Assembly: GCA_963772845.1 (NCBI GenBank) | Contig: CAVYYW010000024.1 | Coordinates: 1 to 64,000, forward strand | Direction of reading: 5' to 3' | Length of the DNA stretch: 64,000 nucleotides | Origin: CAVYYW01 sp963772845 | Lineage (GTDB): Bacteria > Bacillota > Bacilli > Bacillales > Sporolactobacillaceae | Shown: positions 8,043 to 17,721 of the stretch, in pieces | Layout: the number at the start of each line of letters is the position of its first letter | Numbering within the stretch: position 1 is the stretch's first letter | The notes under the pieces: generated by a model | What the model saw: only the letters and a program-made list of their open reading frames with translations | What the model was told of the DNA's origin: nothing | Database searches by the model: none | Translations under genes and position numbers: made by a program

Positions 8043-8954
8043 TTATTCTTTCATTATCGGCAAAATCGTTTTCGCAATTCTCTCATCGAGTGACTCATAA
8101 GCATAATAGTTAATTATTTCATACAGCTCTTCACGGGTTTGCATGTCTTTTAGCGACTTTTTTTGAGTCCCCGTCTCCAAAATTTCTGTGAATACCCGCT
8201 CACATGCCTTTGCAGCTGCCCTTAATGACGTCACAGGGTAAATAACCATACTGTAACCGAAATCCTGGAACTCTTCCGCTGTATAGTATGGTGTCTTACC
8301 GAATTCGGTCATATTCGCCAGGAGCGGAACATCCACTGCCATTTTCATTTGTTCAAATTCAGTCTTGCCTGTTAATGCCTCCGGGAAAATAGCATCAGCC
8401 CCTGCCTCCGCATAGAGAACCGCTCTTTCTACTGCACTATCAATACCTTCAGCCGCATGGGCATCGGTACGTGCGACAACCACAAGCGTTGGTGCCATTT
8501 CTTTTATAATTCTGATTTTCTGCACCATTTCAGCAGGACTGACCAGATTTTTCCCATTCAGATGTCCGCACTTCTTAGGCAGTGACTGATCTTCAATTTG
8601 AACAGCCGCAACACGCGCTTCCAGCATTTCTTTAGCCGTTCTTGCAGCATTCAGCACGCCTCCATAGCCCGTGTCAATATCGACAAGCAGGGGTAAGTCC
8701 GAGGCTCTGATAATTTCTGTAGCTTTGCCTGCCATTTCTTCTGAATAGATAATACCAAGATCCGGCAGACCCTTGCTTGCAGTATAAGCTGCTCCCGATA
8801 AATACAAAGCCTCAAAGCCAGTCTTTTTAGCAATTAGACTTGTCATCCCATCATGAACTCCAGGGATCTTTAGGATATCCTCCTTCAGCATCAACTTTTT
8901 GAATTGTTCCGCCAGGTCCTTTTGACTGGTCATATTCTGGACAACCCAGGTCAT
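8043..8954 (-). CDS. prpB: Methylisocitrate lyase (isocitrate lyase/PEP mutase family)
   Basis: A 303-residue TIM-barrel enzyme. The signature PKKCGHL (near residue 132), the metal-binding DIDTGYGG, and VQIEDQ and VVARTDA strands are diagnostic of the ICL/PEPM superfamily, closest to PrpB, which splits 2-methylisocitrate into pyruvate and succinate in the methylcitrate pathway of propionate breakdown. The ATG at 8954 follows AAGGAGGGGG. No methylcitrate synthase or dehydratase gene is nearby, so the assignment rests on the protein alone; another 2,3-dicarboxylate lyase of the family is possible. Just downstream of an SLC13 dicarboxylate transporter gene. Confidence 0.82.
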   Translation of the reverse strand: MTWVVQNMTSQKDLAEQFKKLMLKEDILKIPGVHDGMTSLIAKKTGFEALYLSGAAYTASKGLPDLGIIYSEEMAGKATEIIRASDLPLLVDIDTGYGGVLNAARTAKEMLEARVAAVQIEDQSLPKKCGHLNGKNLVSPAEMVQKIRIIKEMAPTLVVVARTDAHAAEGIDSAVERAVLYAEAGADAIFPEALTGKTEFEQMKMAVDVPLLANMTEFGKTPYYTAEEFQDFGYSMVIYPVTSLRAAAKACERVFTEILETGTQKKSLKDMQTREELYEIINYYAYESLDERIAKTILPIMKE

Positions 8955-8972
8955 CCTGCCCCCTCCTTTCAA

Positions 8973-8990
8973 TTAATTAAACGTTTGTTT
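8973..8990 (-). promoter_or_regulatory. Operator-like motif before prpB
   Basis: AAACAAACGTTTAATTAA on the minus strand, directly upstream of the prpB ribosome binding site. The same 18 bases occur at 59298-59315. The CAAACGTTTG-like core resembles TetR-family operators; the regulator is unknown. Confidence 0.4.
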
Positions 8991-9013
8991 ATCTTCTGCG
9001 TCTCATTACTTCC

Positions 9014-10366
9014 TTAGCCGGTCAATAGATTATTCCAATAAAAAAACGCTGTAGGAATAAGAATAATTAGCCAAATAATTGATGCAACTATACCAGTTTT
9101 CAAAAGCTCCTTTTCAGTAAAATAACCTGAAGCAAAGCTGATCATATGAACCGGCGACTGTGTAATTAAGAAAAAGCCGGGAATACCTGCTAAAAAGAAC
9201 ACAAGCGGAAACAAAACCGGTGAGACATTTGGCAGCTGCTCCCCAATACTAAAACTTAATGGGATGATAAAAGTCATAATCCCAAGCACGTTAACAAAAA
9301 ACACCCTTAAGAGAAAAATAAAAATAAGAGATACCACTAGCAGCCAGAACAAGTGGTCTGCATTAACCAATGCGATGATGCGGCTGGAAATCCATTTCAA
9401 AAGACCTGACTTGATTAAAGCATCTGAAAGCATAAGTGTTGAGGCAAAAAAAAGAATCATATCCCAATTTATTTTTTGCTTAGCATCTTGCCATTTCCAA
9501 ATGCCCATGCCTGGAAATAAGGTTGCTGCACCTCCAAGCAATCCAATTAACGGTACCGAAAAATGATGAAGCGGCTCCAGCAGCCAGAGTAAAACCGTCC
9601 CCCCGATGATGAGCATCATTTTAATTTCGGCCATTTTCAGCCTTCCGTTCTTTTTAAGTTCTTCCTCGATATAACCAGAAGCAGCTTCTGAGTTAATTTT
9701 CTCGAACGGAAATAGAAAATTCAGTACAATCCAAAACAAGATCATAAATATTAAAATTGGCGGAACCGTATATACCAGCCATTGAAAGAAAGTCAACGGC
9801 ACTTTCAAATGATCGTTAATAAAGCCAAATGTATAGATTGTGGAGCTTGCTCCGGTCGCAAGCAACGCACCTGAAAGAGCCGTAATATAGCACATGCTAA
9901 TGAACAATGCTTTGGACAGGCGGGTCACCTTATCAACTTTATTGATGCTAATAATAACTTTATCAAGGATTGACGTAACAAGACTCGCCCTTCCTATATT
10001 AGAAGGAATCATAAAAGCCAGAATTGACATCAGAAAAAAGCTGGAAACAACAATTTTCTTGCTGCTTCCCTTGGACCAGCTTAAAATTTTCAATGAAAGT
10101 CTGTGGGCAAGTCCTGAGCGGATAAAAGCCCCGGAAAGAAGATATGTTGCAAATAACAGCCACACGACCGGTGTGCCGACGAATCCAAGAACCTTACCAT
10201 AGCTCATAAAATGAAACGATAATATAAGCATTAATAGAATGGAAGAGTAAGCTAACGGAAAAACTCTCCCTATCCACAGCACCTGCATGATAACAAGCAA
10301 TGCCAACGCTCTGATTTCACCGGGAAACCGCAAAAATAGCGGGGTAATAAATACAAGATAAATCAT
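9014..10366 (-). CDS. SLC13/DASS-family sodium:dicarboxylate-type transporter
   Basis: A 450-residue integral membrane protein with about eleven hydrophobic segments. The SNIGRASLVTSIL and ATGASSTIYTFGF stretches, and the later ITQSPVHMISFA, correspond to the two SNT-like substrate and sodium signatures of the divalent anion:sodium symporter family. It probably imports a dicarboxylate such as succinate or malate. The first codon (ATG 10366) lacks a clear ribosome binding site and the protein begins inside what is usually the first membrane helix, so the true start may be elsewhere. It lies 41 bases upstream of prpB's leader and is probably co-transcribed. Confidence 0.78.
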   Translation of the reverse strand: MIYLVFITPLFLRFPGEIRALALLVIMQVLWIGRVFPLAYSSILLMLILSFHFMSYGKVLGFVGTPVVWLLFATYLLSGAFIRSGLAHRLSLKILSWSKGSSKKIVVSSFFLMSILAFMIPSNIGRASLVTSILDKVIISINKVDKVTRLSKALFISMCYITALSGALLATGASSTIYTFGFINDHLKVPLTFFQWLVYTVPPILIFMILFWIVLNFLFPFEKINSEAASGYIEEELKKNGRLKMAEIKMMLIIGGTVLLWLLEPLHHFSVPLIGLLGGAATLFPGMGIWKWQDAKQKINWDMILFFASTLMLSDALIKSGLLKWISSRIIALVNADHLFWLLVVSLIFIFLLRVFFVNVLGIMTFIIPLSFSIGEQLPNVSPVLFPLVFFLAGIPGFFLITQSPVHMISFASGYFTEKELLKTGIVASIIWLIILIPTAFFYWNNLLTG

Positions 10367-10436
10367 GAATACGCATAGTAATAATAAAAATATTTTTCTT
10401 GTTCATCATCGCTCAGACCTGTCTGATATTTATTAA

Positions 10437-10930
10437 GAAAAGCGGAAGCACCCGTCTCAGCCCCGACAGGCACTGGAGTCATCTCAAGAAAGCGGCACTT
10501 TCACTTTTGCAGAGATGACGAAGTGACCCCGAGGGGCTGGGTGCTGAAGCTGGACAAAAAGAAAAGCGGAAGCACCCGTCTCAGCCCCGACAGGCACGAG
10601 CATCACCTCTCGAACAACGATCGAGTTGCGACGAAGGAACCCCGCTTCGCAGCATGACTAGCAGACCAGAAGCACATTGGTGGCAGATTCCTTTCCCATG
10701 AAGACAGTCCACCAAATGCTTTTCATCCTCGTATTTGTCTTCATCACCAAAAAGAATGAAGACAGTTCAAATTCACATTTTAACCTCGATTGGAATAAAT
10801 GTTGCGTGAAACTCCTCGAAAATACGCATTCTCATAAATGAACAGCTTTAAAATACCCGAGACTCCTCGAAAATGCGCATGAATAAATGAAAGCCAGAAA
10901 TACCCGAGACTCCTGCGAATCACCTATCGA
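10437..10930 (+). repeat. Repeat-filled spacer: two hairpin units and two 49-bp-type units
   Basis: The 760-base gap before the SLC13 gene holds only repeats. Unit one (10437-10556) is a hairpin with AGCACCC (10447-10453) pairing GGGTGCT (10539-10545) and an inner GTCATCTC/GAGATGAC stem. Unit two starts at 10561 with the same first 36 bases but a different interior. At 10811-10920 two copies of an ACTCCTCGAAAATGCGCA-type unit match the tandem array at 31918-32211. From 10931 to 11127 I see nothing recognisable. Confidence 0.75.
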
Positions 10931-11127
10931 AGTGACATTTCACCCGCTTTCGAAACGACACGTTGATGCTTCGATCGCCCGCTGCAACCGAAGGTATTTA
11001 CCATGCATTTTCTTCATGGACTCCCCAGCTCTACCATTAACTTGTTTATGAGTCATTTGGAACAGCGAGCCCTCTCTAGCACAAAATTCTGGAAGAAGTT
11101 CGTCTAATTAAGTAGATCCAATCACGG

Positions 11128-12639
11128 TTATGCTGCTTCTCGGGATTGTTCTTTTCTTTTCTTGAAGTAATTAACAATAAACGGATAAAATAGAGAACCA
11201 ACCGTTAAGATGATCAATACGATACAAATCGTCGAGTGGAAAAAGATGCCCAAGCTTCCATCAGATGACACGAGACTTTTTCTGAAATTCTGTTCCATGT
11301 CGCTACCCACAATCAGAGCAAGAATGAGCGGTGCAATAGGGAATTTCAGCAGCTTCATCATCAAGCCGACTATTCCGAACACCACGAGCAAATAAAAGTC
11401 TACTAAACTGTAATTCAATGTATACGTACCAACAAACGCTAGAATTAAGATTAGCGGATATAGAATCTTTGGTGGTGTATTCAATATTTTCACCAGTAAT
11501 CCAACAAGAAGAATATTTAAGATAACCAAAAAGATATTTCCGATAAACATACTGTCAATCAAGCTCCATGCCATGTGGGGGCTGTCTTTAAACAACAGCG
11601 GGCCGGGCTTTAAACCGATCATGACGAGCGCCCCGAGCATAACGGCTGTGGTGCCAGAACCCGGAATACCCATTGTTAACAGCGGGATCATCGCACCGAC
11701 AGAAGCTGCGTTATTGGAGGCTTCCGGTGACGCCAGTCCTTCAATCGCACCCTCCCCAAATTCTTCTGGATGCTTTGAGATCTGTTTTTCCGTGGAATAG
11801 CTCAACATTGAAGCAATGGACCCACCTGCCCCAGGCAAGACTCCAACGATAAAGCCGATTGGGCCGCCTCGCAGCATCGGACCAATGGAACGCTTCCACT
11901 GCTCCTTCGTAATCCAGATCCGTCCAACCTGCTTTTTTTCCTGCTTAGCCTGTTTATCAATGGTGAGAAGGTTATATAACACTTCTCCGACCGCATAAAT
12001 ACCTATAATCACCACTAAGAAATTAATCCCTTCACTAAGCTGGGTAATGTGAAATGTAAACCGGTAGACACCCGTTTGCTGATCAATCCCTATTGTCGCA
12101 ATCAGCAGACCGACACCCATTGAAATGAATCCTTTAACCATCGCACCTGTTGAGAGCGATACCACCGCAGACAGTGTGAACAGGAATAATAAGAAGTATT
12201 CTGCTGGCCCGAACTTCAACGCAAATTGTGAGAGCGGTCCGGCAAGGAGAATGAAACCGACAACAGCTATCAACCCTCCGATAAGTGAGGCAATGGCTGA
12301 AATAGCAAGCGCCTGACCTCCTTGGCCTTTCTTCGCCATTGGATAGCCATCAAACGTCGCTGCAATAGCCGAGCCGTCACCTGGTGTGTTTAAGAGAATC
12401 GAACTTCTGGATCCTCCATACATGGCACCATAATAAATAGCGGCCATCAAAATCAGTGCAGAAATAGGGTTCATTCCAAACGTCAGAGGAATTAAGACAG
12501 CAACTGCCGTAGCAGGACCAAGCCCTGGCAGCATGCCAACAACAGTACCAAGAAAGCCTCCGATCACAACAAACAGGATGTTGATCGGCATAAGTGCGGT
12601 ATATAAACCTTGCAAAATATCTTGAAAATGATAACCCAT
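11128..12639 (-). CDS. tctA: Tripartite tricarboxylate transporter, large membrane subunit
   Basis: A 503-residue protein with about eleven to twelve membrane helices. GGFLGTVVGMLPGLGPATAVA near the N-terminus and the related FIVGVLPGAGGSIASMLSY in the middle are the paired GLPG/PGAGG motifs of TctA. It works with TctB and the extracytoplasmic TctC to import citrate or another tricarboxylate using the ion gradient. The ATG at 12639 has AAGGGG eight bases upstream; a GTG three codons earlier is less likely. Last gene of tctC-tctB-tctA, 13 bases after tctB. Confidence 0.92.
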   Translation of the reverse strand: MGYHFQDILQGLYTALMPINILFVVIGGFLGTVVGMLPGLGPATAVAVLIPLTFGMNPISALILMAAIYYGAMYGGSRSSILLNTPGDGSAIAATFDGYPMAKKGQGGQALAISAIASLIGGLIAVVGFILLAGPLSQFALKFGPAEYFLLFLFTLSAVVSLSTGAMVKGFISMGVGLLIATIGIDQQTGVYRFTFHITQLSEGINFLVVIIGIYAVGEVLYNLLTIDKQAKQEKKQVGRIWITKEQWKRSIGPMLRGGPIGFIVGVLPGAGGSIASMLSYSTEKQISKHPEEFGEGAIEGLASPEASNNAASVGAMIPLLTMGIPGSGTTAVMLGALVMIGLKPGPLLFKDSPHMAWSLIDSMFIGNIFLVILNILLVGLLVKILNTPPKILYPLILILAFVGTYTLNYSLVDFYLLVVFGIVGLMMKLLKFPIAPLILALIVGSDMEQNFRKSLVSSDGSLGIFFHSTICIVLIILTVGSLFYPFIVNYFKKRKEQSREAA

Positions 12640-12652
12640 GAGGTACACCCCT

Positions 12653-13114
12653 TTATGGCAAGCTGATTTCTAATAGTTGGGAAAAGCCATACCACATGAC
12701 GAATGAGAAAATAACAGCAACAGTTAAGTTCGTCACCCATTTTTTCCAACCTTTTATTCCATTTACCAAACTTAATAATGCAATTAAAAATAAAATTGTA
12801 GAAATGAGAAACCCGATTCTTTCGAAGATAAACGTATAAATAAGACAAAACACCAGTGTTAGCGCAATTAATTTAATAGATCTCCCTGATTTGAGAGCCT
12901 TTAATACACCCTTCTCCTGATGGCGGATCTTCCATTCCTGAATAAAATGAATCACACCCATAACAAGTAAAAAAATGCTTAAAACTAGCGGAAAATACAT
13001 TGGACCGTTGGGATCTCCAAGCGGTGCTTTTGGGAGCATCAGCGAAGCAATAAGCCATACCACGCTTCCGATGATAATAAAAAATGGAACAAACAACCGT
13101 AAACCCATTCTCAT
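12653..13114 (-). CDS. tctB: Tripartite tricarboxylate transporter, small membrane subunit
   Basis: A 153-residue membrane protein with four predicted helices and the N-terminal pattern of TctB (VVWLIASLMLPKAPLGDPNGPMYFPLVLS). It is the small membrane partner of TctA. Two ATG codons stand close together (13114 and 13108); GGAAG precedes them. Its place between tctC and tctA confirms the call, which would be weak from the poorly conserved sequence alone. Confidence 0.88.
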   Translation of the reverse strand: MRMGLRLFVPFFIIIGSVVWLIASLMLPKAPLGDPNGPMYFPLVLSIFLLVMGVIHFIQEWKIRHQEKGVLKALKSGRSIKLIALTLVFCLIYTFIFERIGFLISTILFLIALLSLVNGIKGWKKWVTNLTVAVIFSFVMWYGFSQLLEISLP

Positions 13115-13188
13115 TCACTTCCATTCATCAAAGAAAATAATTTGGAAAGCCGTCAGAAGCCACCTGGCCTCTGACGGCTGAACATTCC

Positions 13189-14175
13189 TTACTTTTTCAG
13201 GCCGGAGTCCTCGATAACCTGTGTATACATTTTATTTTGTTCATCAAGAAATTTCTTAGTGTCTGCACTATTCTTGTAGAATGGCTCCCAATCATTATTC
13301 TTTTCAATCTTTTTCCAAGCATCTGTTTTCACCATTTTTGCAAATGCCTTATCCCAATATGCAATTTGATCCTTTGTCATATTAGGAGGTCCTACCACGC
13401 CTCTCCAGTGAGGAAAGACCATATCAACTCCTTGTTCTTTCCAAGTCGGTACATTATCAAGCCCGTCTATACGCTTATCAGCGGTGACAGCCAGGATGTC
13501 GAATTTACCGGCTTTGTACTGTTCTTTAGCTTCTGACACAGACATTGTGGCAACGTCAACATGCTTACCTAACAAAGCAGTAACCGTATCCCCACCACTG
13601 CCATAGACAAGGAAGTTCAGTTTTGATACGTCCACGCCAAAGGTTTTAGCCGCTTGAACAAAAGATAAATGATCATCGTTTCCAAGTGACGGAGCAACAG
13701 CGATTTTTAACGACTTCGGATCTTTTTTCAGTTTGTTCATCATTTGCTTTGCGCTTTTCAGCGGTGATCCTTTTGGCACTACAACCGCTTCCCACTCTGT
13801 TGTAAGAGTTGCGAGAGGGGTAACATCTTTATAAGAGAAATCACTCGTACCGAGCAGCTTGTTCGTTAATATAAGACTAGAGTCCACTGCTAAATGGTTA
13901 GCATTTTTGCCCTTAATGTACTTCCAGCCAATTTCTCCGCCGCCTCCAGGTTTATTAACGACTGAAATGTTGTTTGAAGTAATCTTTTGATCTTGTAAAA
14001 TCTTTTGCATGGCACGAGCAGTGGAGTCATATCCGCCACCTGGTGTTGCCGGTGCGACAAATTCAACATTTCCCTTTGGGTAGTCCTTCGACTTTCCGCT
14101 TGTGCTCGCCGACGAACACGCAGACGAAAAAGCTAATACTAAAATGATAGCTAACAAAAAAATGCCTTTTTTCAA
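13189..14175 (-). CDS. tctC: Tricarboxylate-binding lipoprotein of the Tct system
   Basis: A 328-residue solute-binding protein of the Bug/TctC family. The lipobox (LVLAFSSAC) predicts a lipid-anchored extracellular protein. NVEFVAPATPGGGYDSTARAM and VVNKPGGGGEIGW are the two ligand-loop motifs that hold the carboxylate in this family. I take the TTG at 14175 as start: it gives a textbook signal peptide (MKKGIFLLAIILV) and follows GGGAGTGAG; the longer frame from GTG 14208 would place extra residues before it. First gene of tctCBA; a perfect cre site lies just upstream. Confidence 0.9.
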   Translation of the reverse strand: MKKGIFLLAIILVLAFSSACSSASTSGKSKDYPKGNVEFVAPATPGGGYDSTARAMQKILQDQKITSNNISVVNKPGGGGEIGWKYIKGKNANHLAVDSSLILTNKLLGTSDFSYKDVTPLATLTTEWEAVVVPKGSPLKSAKQMMNKLKKDPKSLKIAVAPSLGNDDHLSFVQAAKTFGVDVSKLNFLVYGSGGDTVTALLGKHVDVATMSVSEAKEQYKAGKFDILAVTADKRIDGLDNVPTWKEQGVDMVFPHWRGVVGPPNMTKDQIAYWDKAFAKMVKTDAWKKIEKNNDWEPFYKNSADTKKFLDEQNKMYTQVIEDSGLKK

Positions 14176-14231
14176 TGAGCTCACTCCCTGTTTTCGGAAT
14201 ATACTCACATCTTAAGGCACTTTAGTTAAAA

Positions 14232-14246
14232 TGTAACCGTTTTCAA
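14232..14246 (-). promoter_or_regulatory. Catabolite-responsive element (cre) upstream of tctC
   Basis: TTGAAAACGGTTACA on the minus strand matches the CcpA consensus WTGNAANCGNWWNCA at every fixed position. It lies between the response regulator gene and tctC, so CcpA-mediated repression of tricarboxylate uptake in sugar-grown cells is likely. Confidence 0.8.
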
Positions 14247-14290
14247 AATAAACAGCATTTCGTCTATTTTTATCATTTTGTTCATTTTGT

Positions 14291-14977
14291 TCACCGTTGA
14301 TAATAATGGCGTTCCGGCCGGCCAACGATGCCGTATTCAACTTCTGCCCGGCACTTATTTTCAGAAATGAGATACTCTAAATACCTCCGGGCTGTTGTTC
14401 TAGAGGCCCCCATCTTGTTTCCAATTTGTTCTGCAGATAACCCTTTTTGTGACTGATCGAGTACCTGCTCGACCTTATTCAATGTTATGGGATCAATACC
14501 TTTAGGCAAAGCACTAAGAGGGGACGTTTTGGCGATGTAGCCGCTTTTCTTAAAGACACGGTCAACAAAATCTTGATCAATCTCTTCTTTATTGTTAAGC
14601 ATATCTCGCTGTTCAATATAGCTTGTGATAATGTGGACAAACCGCTCCATCGTAACTGGTTTAATTAGATAGTTAAGAACACCATTTCGCATCGCCGTCT
14701 GAAGAAAGTTTTTATCTGTTGCCGCTGTGATCATGACAATATCAACCTTAGGAAATTCTTCCCGGATCCTCAGCAGCAAATCTGTCCCAAGCATATCCGG
14801 CATATAGATGTCTAAAAGCAATAAGTCGACCTTGCAACCTTTCAATAGATCGATCGTTTGAGCAGCTGATAATGCTTTACCGGCAATACGCACTTCAGGA
14901 ATCCTGCTTAGAAACTGGCTGTGAATTTCTGCGATTCTGAAATCATCTTCTGCAATGGCAACATTTACTTTTTCCAC
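14291..14977 (-). CDS. CitT/DctR-type response regulator
   Basis: A 228-residue response regulator. The receiver domain has the acidic pocket (AEDD), phosphoacceptor Asp56 in LLLLDIYMP, a conserved Thr/Ala in MITAATD, and Lys in LIKP. The C-terminal region contains a helix-turn-helix (LSAEQIGNKMGASRTTARRYLEYL) of the CitB/CitT family. Phosphorylated by the overlapping kinase gene, it probably activates tctCBA. The gene start lies 13 bases inside the kinase gene, so the pair is coupled. Confidence 0.9.
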   Translation of the reverse strand: MEKVNVAIAEDDFRIAEIHSQFLSRIPEVRIAGKALSAAQTIDLLKGCKVDLLLLDIYMPDMLGTDLLLRIREEFPKVDIVMITAATDKNFLQTAMRNGVLNYLIKPVTMERFVHIITSYIEQRDMLNNKEEIDQDFVDRVFKKSGYIAKTSPLSALPKGIDPITLNKVEQVLDQSQKGLSAEQIGNKMGASRTTARRYLEYLISENKCRAEVEYGIVGRPERHYYQR

Positions 14978-16581
14978 TTCCCGCCGCCTCCTTTTTCTTT
15001 TGGTAAATACACTGTGAAAATCGTGTTTTTTCCCGGGACGCTCTGCAGCTCTATTTGACCATATAAGGCATCCACCGCTTCCTTTACATTTGCGAGTCCG
15101 TATCCGCGCTGTTCGCCGCTGATACCTTCCTTCGTACTGAACCCCCGCTGGAACACATTTGCAAAGTTACCTTCAGATACACCTGATCCGTTATCACTAA
15201 TTTCAAAGATCATATCATTGCCCATATCCGTTGCAAAGAATGAGACCTCCGGATTTTTATGGCCAGCTACCGCTTCCAGAGCATTATCAATCAAATTCCC
15301 AAGGATTGTAATAAGATGAGAAAGCTCCACATGCTTAGGAAGCTCCTGCAAAGATGTATTTTGATCAATATAAAAATAAACCTTTTTCTCAGACGCTTTC
15401 CCAAGCTTTCCTAACAAAATGGCCTGGACTTTTGCATCTTTAATCTGATCAAACAGGATACGGTTCTGAAATTCAACGTCTGCAGATTCCGACTGAATCA
15501 TGCTGATTGCTTCTTCGTATTTTCCAAGCTGGAGCAGTCCAGATAGCACATAAAGCTTATTTGTGAATTCATGTGTCTGTGCACGCAGGTCTTCAGAATA
15601 CTTTCGGACTTCTGAAAGTGTATTAACCATTTGCTCAATTTCGGTTTTGTCCCGGAACGAAGACACGGCACCTACGACCCGTCCATTATCAATGATCGGC
15701 GTTCTGCTCGTTATGAGCATTTTATTTCCAACCGTCATTTCTTCATTTTGCTGTGATACGCCTGACTGTAACACTTCATACATTTTAGTATTGGGAAGCA
15801 GCTTCTCAACCTTCATGAAGTTAAAGTCACCGTGGAAGTTAAGCAGTTTCCTGGCATTTTGATTCATAATTGTAATCGTTCCAAATTCATCCACGACCAG
15901 GATGCCCTCTTTAATAGACTGAATAACTGCATTTCTCTCTTTATAAAGAGTAGCAATCTGATAGGGTTCGAGACCCATGGTATCCTTTCTAATATTACGC
16001 GCTAAAAGCAGCCCCCCTATCGCAGCAATTATTAAGACGAAAAAAGAAATCAGTGCAACTTTTAAATCATTCATAAAAATTTGCTGATGAATATCTTTTA
16101 TTAAAATACCAACGGACACAATCCCAATCACTTTACCCTGATCATCAAATATAGGGGACTTTCCCCTTAAAGAGGGCCCAAGAGAGCCGGTGGCTTTAGA
16201 CGTATAATACTCACCCAGTACAAGGGCCCGGTAATTATCTCCGCCTACCATGTGCTTGCCTATCCGCGAAGGAACCGGATGGGAGTACCGCACCCCTTGT
16301 TTATTTCCAACGACAACATATTCAGCACCCACCTCTTTGCGGACTCTTTCAGCAATCGGCTGAATAATCTCTGAAGGATCCGGTGACGTAAAAGCATGCC
16401 TGATAGACGGCATAAACGACACAGTCTTGGAAACTTCTAAAGCAAGCTTCCCTTTCTGTTCTTCAATTTGATTGCTTTCCATAAACCCAAAAACAATGGA
16501 CAGCACGACGATGACCATTAGGACAAGCGACAGCACAAGAACCAGAATTTTTGTTTGCAGCGACACTCTAAACAGCTTCAA
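14965..16581 (-). CDS. CitA/DcuS-family sensor histidine kinase
   Basis: A 538-residue membrane kinase: helix at about residues 10-30, extracellular single-Cache sensor (RVRKEVGAEYVVVGNKQG, with GKHMVGGD), second helix near 175-195, a cytoplasmic PAS domain (about 215-320), the Spo0B-like histidine box around THEFTNKLYVLSGLLQLG (His near 336) and a C-terminal ATPase with N (NLIDNALEA), G1 (DNGSG) and G2 (RGYGLANV) boxes. Family members sense citrate or C4-dicarboxylates outside the cell. The TTG at 16581 follows GGGGGA. The neighbour tctCBA suggests a tricarboxylate signal. Confidence 0.9.
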   Translation of the reverse strand: MKLFRVSLQTKILVLVLSLVLMVIVVLSIVFGFMESNQIEEQKGKLALEVSKTVSFMPSIRHAFTSPDPSEIIQPIAERVRKEVGAEYVVVGNKQGVRYSHPVPSRIGKHMVGGDNYRALVLGEYYTSKATGSLGPSLRGKSPIFDDQGKVIGIVSVGILIKDIHQQIFMNDLKVALISFFVLIIAAIGGLLLARNIRKDTMGLEPYQIATLYKERNAVIQSIKEGILVVDEFGTITIMNQNARKLLNFHGDFNFMKVEKLLPNTKMYEVLQSGVSQQNEEMTVGNKMLITSRTPIIDNGRVVGAVSSFRDKTEIEQMVNTLSEVRKYSEDLRAQTHEFTNKLYVLSGLLQLGKYEEAISMIQSESADVEFQNRILFDQIKDAKVQAILLGKLGKASEKKVYFYIDQNTSLQELPKHVELSHLITILGNLIDNALEAVAGHKNPEVSFFATDMGNDMIFEISDNGSGVSEGNFANVFQRGFSTKEGISGEQRGYGLANVKEAVDALYGQIELQSVPGKNTIFTVYLPKEKGGGGKWKK

Positions 16582-16749
16582 CCCAGGTCCCCCTCAATCT
16601 ATTGAAATATAAACAGCCCGGAAACGAAGCCCATAATAATTGTGCAACAGTCTTTCAATAAAAGAAAGGTTGAATTCAGAATTTTATTAAATCTATTAAC
16701 ATTTAGGTGATATCAAGGCTATTATTAAGATAGAAAAGGAGTGGATCAA

Positions 16750-17706
16750 ATGAAAGATAATTGGGAAAAGCACAAACCGACCTTTGAATTGTCAAAGGCC
16801 GACCTCAACACTATTATTCATGGATACGATCCCAGTCTGACCGTGAATGACGTCCATTTACTGACTGGCGGATTAAGCCATACAAATTATAAGGTCTCTT
16901 TTAAAAACCAGACAGAACCGCTTGTCGTGCGAATGACAGATAATAAGAAAAATCTTAAGATGGAACACAATCTTCACCGTCTGATTAACCAGTCAACGGC
17001 TATACCCGTTCCAGAATTTCTATATCTTGACGAACAAGATCGTTATTCTGCTGGCATTTTAGAATGGAAATCAGGAATCCTTCTGAAGGACCGGATGCTA
17101 ACTGGCGGAAGTGAAGAAAATCGTGCTTTAGGTTTTTCCGCGGGATGCCATTTGGCTTCATTCAGAAATGTAACATTTAAAGAATATGGTTCTCTGGATG
17201 AGCATTTAAAAGTGTTTGAAAACTTCCGGTTGACACCCGATTCTTTTATAGAATTCATCCATTACTTTACTGAGGGGAAGCCAGCACAGTGGCTGGAGGT
17301 TGGGCTGATTGAAAAAATCACAGCATATGCCGCAGAGAAAGCGCCTCTCTTTTCAGAAGATGACAGCAGGCCCGCGCTTGTCCATGCGGACTATAACGGA
17401 TTAAATATTCTCGTTGAAAATAATAAAATCAGTGCGATTCTTGATTGGGAATTTGCCTTATCAGGTTCCATCTATATGGATATTGGAAATATGCTGCGCT
17501 ATGATTCTCTGCCTCATTACGCTTCCTTTGAAAAAGGTTTTATCGAGGGGATTCAGAAAGGCGGCGTGCAATTATCACCGTATTGGCGCCAGCTTGCCAA
17601 GCTGACGGACCTTATTTCATTACTGAGCATGCTTGATAATGATTTTGGCGGAATCAATAGATTGAGAGATCTTAATTACCTGATAAGCATGACGGTTGAA
17701 GCTTAG
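16750..17706 (+). CDS. APH/choline kinase-like phosphotransferase
   Basis: A 318-residue kinase-fold protein. LTGGLSHTNYKV is the glycine-rich ATP loop typical of choline/methylthioribose kinase relatives, VHADYNGLNILV (Asp base, Asn ligand) the catalytic loop, and ILDWEFALSGSIYMDIGNMLR the metal loop. Substrate unknown. I start at the ATG at 16750, eight bases after AAGGAG; the GTG three codons earlier would overlap that site. Its stop is 15 bases from the convergent paiB-like gene. Confidence 0.83.
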   Translation: MKDNWEKHKPTFELSKADLNTIIHGYDPSLTVNDVHLLTGGLSHTNYKVSFKNQTEPLVVRMTDNKKNLKMEHNLHRLINQSTAIPVPEFLYLDEQDRYSAGILEWKSGILLKDRMLTGGSEENRALGFSAGCHLASFRNVTFKEYGSLDEHLKVFENFRLTPDSFIEFIHYFTEGKPAQWLEVGLIEKITAYAAEKAPLFSEDDSRPALVHADYNGLNILVENNKISAILDWEFALSGSIYMDIGNMLRYDSLPHYASFEKGFIEGIQKGGVQLSPYWRQLAKLTDLISLLSMLDNDFGGINRLRDLNYLISMTVEA

Positions 17707-17721
17707 GGCTCGGCCCACAAA

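Noticed and set aside
14176..14208. Longer tctC with GTG start
   Set aside because: The extra 11 residues precede a complete signal peptide and cover the ribosome binding site of the TTG start.
16741..16749. GTG start for the phosphotransferase
   Set aside because: The GTG lies only one base from AAGGAG; the ATG three codons on has ideal spacing.
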